A DNA stretch of 17,787 bases from JBGTCD01 sp041749015. GTDB lineage: Bacteria; Bacteroidota; Bacteroidia; Cytophagales; Cyclobacteriaceae. Numbering within the stretch: position 1 is the first letter of the stretch; every line of letters starts with the position of its first letter. This document shows positions 13,327-17,787 of this stretch, piece by piece. The position numbers were made by a program, and so were the translations under genes. The stretch covers positions 1-17,787 of the forward strand of contig JBGTCD010000026.1 in assembly GCA_041749015.1 (NCBI GenBank), in the 5' to 3' direction. The notes below the pieces were generated by a model. The model searched no databases and had not been told where the DNA came from. It worked only from the letters and a program-made list of their open reading frames with translations.

Positions 13327-15645
13327 TTAATTTGATAATATTTCAAAACAATGAATTAGTGAAGAACCATTTTCATCAATTAACACTAGCCGTTGATTAC
13401 CTGTATCTGGCATGGCAATCATTTGATGCTGGCCTCTGGTGCTTCCCAGATAGCTTTCATTGAGGTGCCAAAATATGGTCGATTCCGGCACCCTATGAGC
13501 CACCTCCATGATAATAGGACTTTTGGTTCCGTCCAGGGTAACAGGCAGGAATACCTTTGAAGTGGACCGCGGATAGATGAGCTCCATGACTGCATCGAGG
13601 GTTTTCATACATCCATGCTTCCAGGGTGGTAATTTTTTATATCTGGGATTTCTGGTCAAGAAATAATACTCCTGGAGTGGTGGTAATACAAACCATTTTT
13701 TTTGCCTGAGCTTACTCACAGACTCACATTCACTATCAGCCCGGTAATTCCCAGTTTCATCTAAGTGTATAGTTTGATGAAATCGACATTCGGTGCTGAT
13801 TTGACCTTTTTTACTAACATAAGTGGTTTTGATAACTTCACAATGAGGACCTGCCTTAAATCCACTATGACTGCAAACACGCACGGTAATCATTTCACTT
13901 GCAGGCTGAGTAAACCAGGATGTTTCCGGAAGTATTTTAAATAGGTCAAAGAGAATAGGGGCTGCAACTTCCACTCCAGTAAGCCCGGGTCTGCCTGACC
14001 CATGCGCATTGCCGACCCAGACCCCCACCACATATTCTGGTGTCACCCCGATGGCCCAGGCATCTCGGTGCCCGAAGCTGGTGCCGGTTTTCCAGGCTAT
14101 TTTTCTGGAATTATCAAAAAGCCGCCATGAGTTCTCAGCCAGAGGCCTTTGGACTTCTGCCAATGCATTCAAGGTAAGCCAGACAGAGGCTTTATCCAGA
14201 ACCTTCTTTTCCGATGAGGATTGGGGAGATTCGCCATGAGTAAACCTTAGGTTGGAAAACGAGTTTTGGTCAGTGTACAAGGCCCGGCCCAGCCCTGCAT
14301 ACATCCCTGTCAAATCCCAAAGTGTGGCCTCGGCACCTCCAAGAATTAATGAGAGCCCATAGTGATCAGGAGGCTGGTGCAAGGTGCTCATACCGAGGTC
14401 TTTGAGCAATTGGTGAAATTTTTCATACCGGTAGTCGCGGAGCATGTACACGAATGGGATATTCAAAGACCGGATCAGGGCCTTATCGGCAGGCACTGCC
14501 CCATCGTAAATATTGATAAAGTTTTTAGGTACAAAATTTTTAAAGTAAGTCGGTACATCCGGCTGCAGGCTTGCTGGTAGCATAGCCCCTTCCTGCAGCA
14601 TCGCCGCATACAAAAAGGGCTTCAGGATACTGCCAGTACTCCTTGGGGCGGTGATAAGATCTATTTGCTCACCATGTCCTTTGCTTTCTGGATTTGGGGC
14701 ATTACCCACATACACCAAAACCTGTCCCGTTTTCACATCAGCAACTAATGCCGCAATATTATGAATCCCATTATGAGTAAGTCGTTGTACATGGGCTCCG
14801 GCAATTTCACGGGATCTTTGCTGCAGGGAGGTGTGAATGGTGGTTTGTATAAATTCACCCTTGTTTTCACCATTTATGCATCGCGTTAATAGTTCTGGTG
14901 CCAATGAAGGTAATGGTGCTGGAGCCTCCGGTATTGGTTCTGCTTTGGCCAGTTCTGCAGTCTGAGCATCAATAACCCCTTTAGTTTTGAGCTTATCAAG
15001 GAGAAAGTTTCTCTTTGCTATGAGCCTGTTACGATTTTTACCCGGATGGATCAGACCGGGGCTGTTGGGTAATACGGCTAGCAGTGCTGCCTCTCCCCAT
15101 GATATATCATCAGGTGCTCTTTGAAAATACCGCCATGTCGCAGCCGGCAGCCCTACCGTATTACCACCGAATGGGGCATGGGCGGCATGTAGTGTCATGA
15201 TTTCCTCTTTAGAATAGGCACATTCTAACCTGACGGCGAGCAAGATTTCGTATGCTTTACCTAAAAACGTCCTCGGGGCACCTGTTCTGGAAAGACGGAC
15301 CACCTGCATGGTGATGGTACTCCCACCGCTTATGATCTTACGGGCCTTAATATTATCCCTTGCAGCTCTAAGCAATGAGGGAATCCTGACACCAAAATGT
15401 TGGTAGAAATGCTCATCTTCAAAATATCTTAAAGCAGTGGCATATTTATCAGGAACAGTATCCAATTCCGGAAATCGCCATTGGCCGTCATCGGCTACCT
15501 GCGCACCAAGCAGGTTACCATCACGGGCTACGATGGCCGTGCTATAGGGTACTTCAAACAAGGTGTTTGGAAGCATGAAATAAAACCATATTGAAAAGGC
15601 CAGCAGAAGGATTGCGGCCCACCAAAATCGTTTTAATCTTGCCAT
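13327..15645 (-). CDS. pbpC: Penicillin-binding protein 1C (glycosyltransferase/transpeptidase)
   Basis: A 772-residue bifunctional class A penicillin-binding protein of the PBP1C type. There is one N-terminal membrane helix (about 6-24), then a GT51 glycosyltransferase domain (about 45-235) with the catalytic motif FEDEHFYQHFG (E76), GGSTITMQVVRL (107-118) and the PBP1C-type PFGGNTVGLPAATWRYF and EAALLAVLPNSP segments. The transpeptidase domain (about 265-570) has SxxK as SILK (S339, K342), SLN (393-395) and KTGT (519-522). A Cys-containing linker leads to a C-terminal BiPBP_C domain (about 700-772), characteristic of PBP1C. It polymerises and potentially cross-links peptidoglycan at the membrane. 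Its ATG is 7 bp after the rny stop, with AAAGAGG just upstream, so it is probably co-transcribed with rny. All catalytic motifs are intact. Confidence 0.95.
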   Translation of the reverse strand: MARLKRFWWAAILLLAFSIWFYFMLPNTLFEVPYSTAIVARDGNLLGAQVADDGQWRFPELDTVPDKYATALRYFEDEHFYQHFGVRIPSLLRAARDNIKARKIISGGSTITMQVVRLSRTGAPRTFLGKAYEILLAVRLECAYSKEEIMTLHAAHAPFGGNTVGLPAATWRYFQRAPDDISWGEAALLAVLPNSPGLIHPGKNRNRLIAKRNFLLDKLKTKGVIDAQTAELAKAEPIPEAPAPLPSLAPELLTRCINGENKGEFIQTTIHTSLQQRSREIAGAHVQRLTHNGIHNIAALVADVKTGQVLVYVGNAPNPESKGHGEQIDLITAPRSTGSILKPFLYAAMLQEGAMLPASLQPDVPTYFKNFVPKNFINIYDGAVPADKALIRSLNIPFVYMLRDYRYEKFHQLLKDLGMSTLHQPPDHYGLSLILGGAEATLWDLTGMYAGLGRALYTDQNSFSNLRFTHGESPQSSSEKKVLDKASVWLTLNALAEVQRPLAENSWRLFDNSRKIAWKTGTSFGHRDAWAIGVTPEYVVGVWVGNAHGSGRPGLTGVEVAAPILFDLFKILPETSWFTQPASEMITVRVCSHSGFKAGPHCEVIKTTYVSKKGQISTECRFHQTIHLDETGNYRADSECESVSKLRQKKWFVLPPLQEYYFLTRNPRYKKLPPWKHGCMKTLDAVMELIYPRSTSKVFLPVTLDGTKSPIIMEVAHRVPESTIFWHLNESYLGSTRGQHQMIAMPDTGNQRLVLIDENGSSLIHCFEILSN

Positions 15646-15652
15646 GGCCTCT

Positions 15653-17218
15653 TTATTTGGCGTATGCCACAGCGCGCATCTCCCTGATCACAGTCACCTT
15701 GATCTGGCCGGGATACTGCATGTCCTTTTCTATTTTTTGTGAAATATCAAAGGATAATTGGTTGGCTCTGTCATCGGAAACAGATTCAGCATCTACCATG
15801 ACCCTTAGCTCTCTACCGGCTTGAATGGCGTAGCATTTATTGACCCCATCAAAATTAAGTGCTAGAGATTCCAGGTCCTTGAGTCTTTGAATGTAGGACT
15901 CCATGATTTCTCTTCTTGCTCCTGGTCTTGCTCCTGAAATGGCATCACAGGCCTGCACTACGGGTGATATCATGGAGGTCATTTCTATCTCATCATGGTG
16001 GGCACCTATAGCATTACAAACGGCTGGGTGTTCCTTGAATTTTTCTGCCAGCTCCATTCCAAGAATAGCATGGGGCTTTTCTGGTTCCTCGGGCCACACC
16101 TTACCGATGTCATGAAGGAGACCTGCGCGCTTGGCCTGCTTGGAATTGAGCCCGATCTCAGCGGCCATGATAGCGCAAAGGTTGGCTACTTCCCTCGAAT
16201 GCTGCAGCAAGTTTTGCCCATATGAAGACCTAAAGCGCATCCGGCCAATCATTTTGATGAGCTCAGGATGGAGGCCATGGATGCCCATTTCGATCACTGA
16301 CCTCTCCCCAATCTCCACTATTTCTTCTTCAATATTTTTTTGAGTTTTGGCCACAATCTCTTCAATCCGGGCAGGATGTATACGACCATCTTGAACCAGC
16401 CTGTGCAAGGAGAGTCGGGCAATCTCCCTTCTCACGGGATCATAGCCGGAGATGATGATGGCTTCCGGTGTATCATCCACGATTATTTCTACGCCGGTCA
16501 CTGCCTCCAGGGCCCTTATGTTACGGCCTTCCCTCCCGATAATTTTACCTTTAATATCATCACTGTCAATATTAAAAATAGAGACACAATTCTCAATGGT
16601 ATGCTCCGTGGCGGTACGTTGGATGGTTTCGATGACTATTTTTTTCGCTGATTTGGTAGCGGTGAGCTTGGCCTCCTCCACGATATCTTTGATGTAGGAT
16701 GATGCCTTTGTCTGGGCTTCGTTTCTAAGGGTTTCGATCAGTTGCTCCCTGGCTTCATCGGCTGATAGCCCGGATATTTTTTCAAGGATGTTTGCCTTTT
16801 CCTGATTGAATTTTTCCAGCTCTGCCTTTCGCTTGTTTACCACCTCCAATTGATTTGAGAGGTTTCCTCTTAGACTTTCTATCTCGGATTCTTTTCTTTT
16901 GGTTTGCTCTATTTCTCTCGACAGGGAATGTTCTCGCTGTTTTAATTTACTCTCATTACTGATCAGGAGGTTTTTCTTGCGGTTAGTTTCTTCCTCAAAT
17001 TCCTCCCTCATCTTTAGGAATTTTTCTTTGGCTTCGAGGATTCTATCCTTTTTTATATTTTCGGCAGTGACTTCTGCTTCTTTGATCAGGGCCTTGGCTT
17101 TGGCTTTGATCCGCTCTTCTTTTCTTTTGACTATCTGGGCTGAAAAAAATCTTGACAGGATAAAACCTACTCCTAACCCAGCCAATCCGACAATAATATA
17201 TATTAATATTTCGCTCAT
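15653..17218 (-). CDS. rny: Ribonuclease Y
   Basis: A 521-residue RNase Y of normal length. An N-terminal membrane anchor (about 3-21) leads into a long Lys/Glu-rich coiled coil (about 28-200), then a KH RNA-binding domain (about 210-275, GxxG loop as GREGRNI at 228-234), an HD hydrolase domain (about 335-430: H340, HD at 369-370, HH at 407-408, D425) and the C-terminal domain ending in VTVIREMRAVAYAK. It is a membrane-bound endoribonuclease that initiates mRNA turnover. All metal ligands of the HD site are present. It follows zapA by 87 bp, an order frequent in Bacteroidota, and precedes pbpC by 7 bp. The leader before its start contains a 9-bp perfect hairpin. The start is supported by the membrane anchor. 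Confidence 0.98.
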   Translation of the reverse strand: MSEILIYIIVGLAGLGVGFILSRFFSAQIVKRKEERIKAKAKALIKEAEVTAENIKKDRILEAKEKFLKMREEFEEETNRKKNLLISNESKLKQREHSLSREIEQTKRKESEIESLRGNLSNQLEVVNKRKAELEKFNQEKANILEKISGLSADEAREQLIETLRNEAQTKASSYIKDIVEEAKLTATKSAKKIVIETIQRTATEHTIENCVSIFNIDSDDIKGKIIGREGRNIRALEAVTGVEIIVDDTPEAIIISGYDPVRREIARLSLHRLVQDGRIHPARIEEIVAKTQKNIEEEIVEIGERSVIEMGIHGLHPELIKMIGRMRFRSSYGQNLLQHSREVANLCAIMAAEIGLNSKQAKRAGLLHDIGKVWPEEPEKPHAILGMELAEKFKEHPAVCNAIGAHHDEIEMTSMISPVVQACDAISGARPGARREIMESYIQRLKDLESLALNFDGVNKCYAIQAGRELRVMVDAESVSDDRANQLSFDISQKIEKDMQYPGQIKVTVIREMRAVAYAK

Positions 17219-17241
17219 GGTGGTATGTATTTAATGAATAC

Positions 17242-17264
17242 TCAATATGCAATGAGCATATTGA
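17242..17264 (-). promoter_or_regulatory. Perfect 9-bp inverted repeat in the zapA-rny spacer
   Basis: TCAATATGC (17242-17250) and GCATATTGA (17256-17264) are exact reverse complements around a 5-nt loop. It begins 24 nt before the rny start codon on the minus strand. No T-tract follows, so it is not a standard terminator. It may be a leader hairpin, a processing site or a dyad operator; the sequence alone does not say which. Confidence 0.45.
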
Positions 17265-17305
17265 TATAACTCGGACCATGAGCCGATACAGGAAGAAAAA
17301 TTGAA

Positions 17306-17590
17306 TTAAAGCGCCTGGCTGATGATATTATTTAAGGACGAAATTTTTTCTAATACTCCGTCATCTACTGATTCTATTTGTTGCTCTGATTCCATTTTTT
17401 CAATCAGACAATCAAAAGCTACCATTGCCAGCAAGTCTTGCTTATCATCAATTCCGAACTGCTCTCTATAGAACTTAAGTTTTTCATTGATGGTTTTTCC
17501 GGCTTTACGAACCCTTTCTTCTTCGTTGGCTTTTACCTTCATAGGATATTCCCTGTCAGCAATTTTTATACGAATAGAAAGTTGTTCCAT
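17306..17590 (-). CDS. zapA: Cell division protein ZapA
   Basis: A 94-residue ZapA-family protein. The N-terminal part has the family pattern (SIRIKIADREYPMKVK, then EERVRKAGKTINEKL), and the rest is helical: the DLLAMVAFDCLIEKME stretch followed by a short C-terminal helix. ZapA binds FtsZ and promotes bundling of FtsZ filaments in the division ring. It follows a small coiled-coil gene by 16 bp and precedes rny by 87 bp. The start ATG matches the family N-terminus. Length and composition are normal. Confidence 0.92.
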   Translation of the reverse strand: MEQLSIRIKIADREYPMKVKANEEERVRKAGKTINEKLKFYREQFGIDDKQDLLAMVAFDCLIEKMESEQQIESVDDGVLEKISSLNNIISQAL

Positions 17591-17606
17591 TAAAACCCGG
17601 TGTTTT

Positions 17607-17787
17607 TTATTTACTCAAGTGCGCTATACACTTATCAATCTCTTTTACGTAATCGTCTATCTTTCTTTTCAGTTCGACAGCCTTATGCTCATCAGATCCG
17701 ATACTACCTACAATCTTAGTGATTTTAATCTTATTTTGAAAATCATGAATCTGACCTTCTTTGTTGCGCAGTAGGTCCTTGAGTTCC
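17607..17787 (-). CDS. Small coiled-coil protein upstream of zapA, C-terminal fragment
   Basis: The last 59 codons of a minus-strand gene whose start is beyond the right edge. The visible protein is highly charged and helical, beginning ELKDLLRNKEGQIHDFQNK and ending KRKIDDYVKEIDKCIAHLSK, with heptad-like spacing of hydrophobic residues. Its stop is 16 bp before the zapA start, so the two are probably one operon. Small coiled-coil proteins in this position of Bacteroidota genomes are often annotated as hypothetical or ZapB-like. I infer a division-related partner of ZapA from position only. It does not depend on any listed start codon inside the window. Confidence 0.75.
   Translation of the reverse strand, partial: ELKDLLRNKEGQIHDFQNKIKITKIVGSIGSDEHKAVELKRKIDDYVKEIDKCIAHLSK

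Noticed and set aside
16340..16651. Plus-strand open frames opposite rny
   Set aside because: RNase Y is intact and conserved here; several overlapping antisense frames are expected by chance.
17219..17305. Possible 6S RNA gene in the zapA-rny spacer
   Set aside because: The spacer is 87 bp, far shorter than a 6S RNA of about 180 nt, and shows only one short hairpin.

Overview
This window looks like chromosomal DNA of a member of the Bacteroidota, probably of the Cytophagales type. The reasons are the family content (DUF2141, WG-repeat, LemA/DUF2207 and SPOR-OmpA proteins), the gene order small coiled-coil protein - zapA - rny, the scarcity of strong Shine-Dalgarno sequences, and several upstream elements resembling the Bacteroidota promoter (TTG about 20 bp before TAnnTTTG). 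I see no rRNA, tRNA, CRISPR array, insertion sequence, phage gene or integration scar. The assignment to a lineage is inference from protein families, not from a marker gene.

Left part (1-5491): an envelope region. A lemA gene reads leftward into the first 33 codons of a probable M48/HtpX-type membrane protease that is cut by the window edge. Back to back with it, a second lemA paralogue reads rightward, followed 10 bp later by a DUF2207 membrane protein with a Gly/Ser tail, then a LiaF-like membrane protein, then a PIN-PhoH ATPase. The phoH stop codon lies inside a perfect 10-bp hairpin that faces the convergent WG-repeat gene.

Middle part (5500-10718): a 714-residue exported WG-repeat protein on the minus strand, a 266-bp intergenic stretch, a small DUF4870-like membrane protein on the plus strand, and a translationally coupled xdhC-mocA pair on the minus strand (molybdenum cofactor maturation for a molybdenum hydroxylase whose structural genes are not here). 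The intrinsic terminator of the DUF4870-like gene lies inside the 3' coding end of mocA on the opposite strand. A secreted DUF2141 protein follows on the plus strand, its stop codon interlocked with that of the next gene.

Right part (10715-17787), all minus strand and so transcribed from right to left: a coiled-coil gene cut by the edge, zapA (FtsZ-ring cofactor), rny (RNase Y), pbpC (bifunctional penicillin-binding protein 1C), then two tandem paralogues with a signal peptide, an N-terminal SPOR-like domain, a beta-rich middle and a C-terminal OmpA-like domain. The common theme is division and peptidoglycan synthesis or binding. rny and pbpC are 7 bp apart and probably co-transcribed; the two SPOR-OmpA genes have 76-91 bp leaders and may have their own promoters.

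Most of the window is ordinary housekeeping and envelope content. I did not find a clearly new system. The strongest lead is the SPOR-OmpA pair: both copies replace the aspartate that normally contacts diaminopimelate in OmpA-like domains with asparagine, and both carry about 24 extra residues between this position and the partner arginine. Lesser leads are the back-to-back lemA paralogues with different partners, the terminator embedded in mocA, a 9-bp perfect hairpin in the rny leader, and a short protein-like reading frame upstream of the WG gene.
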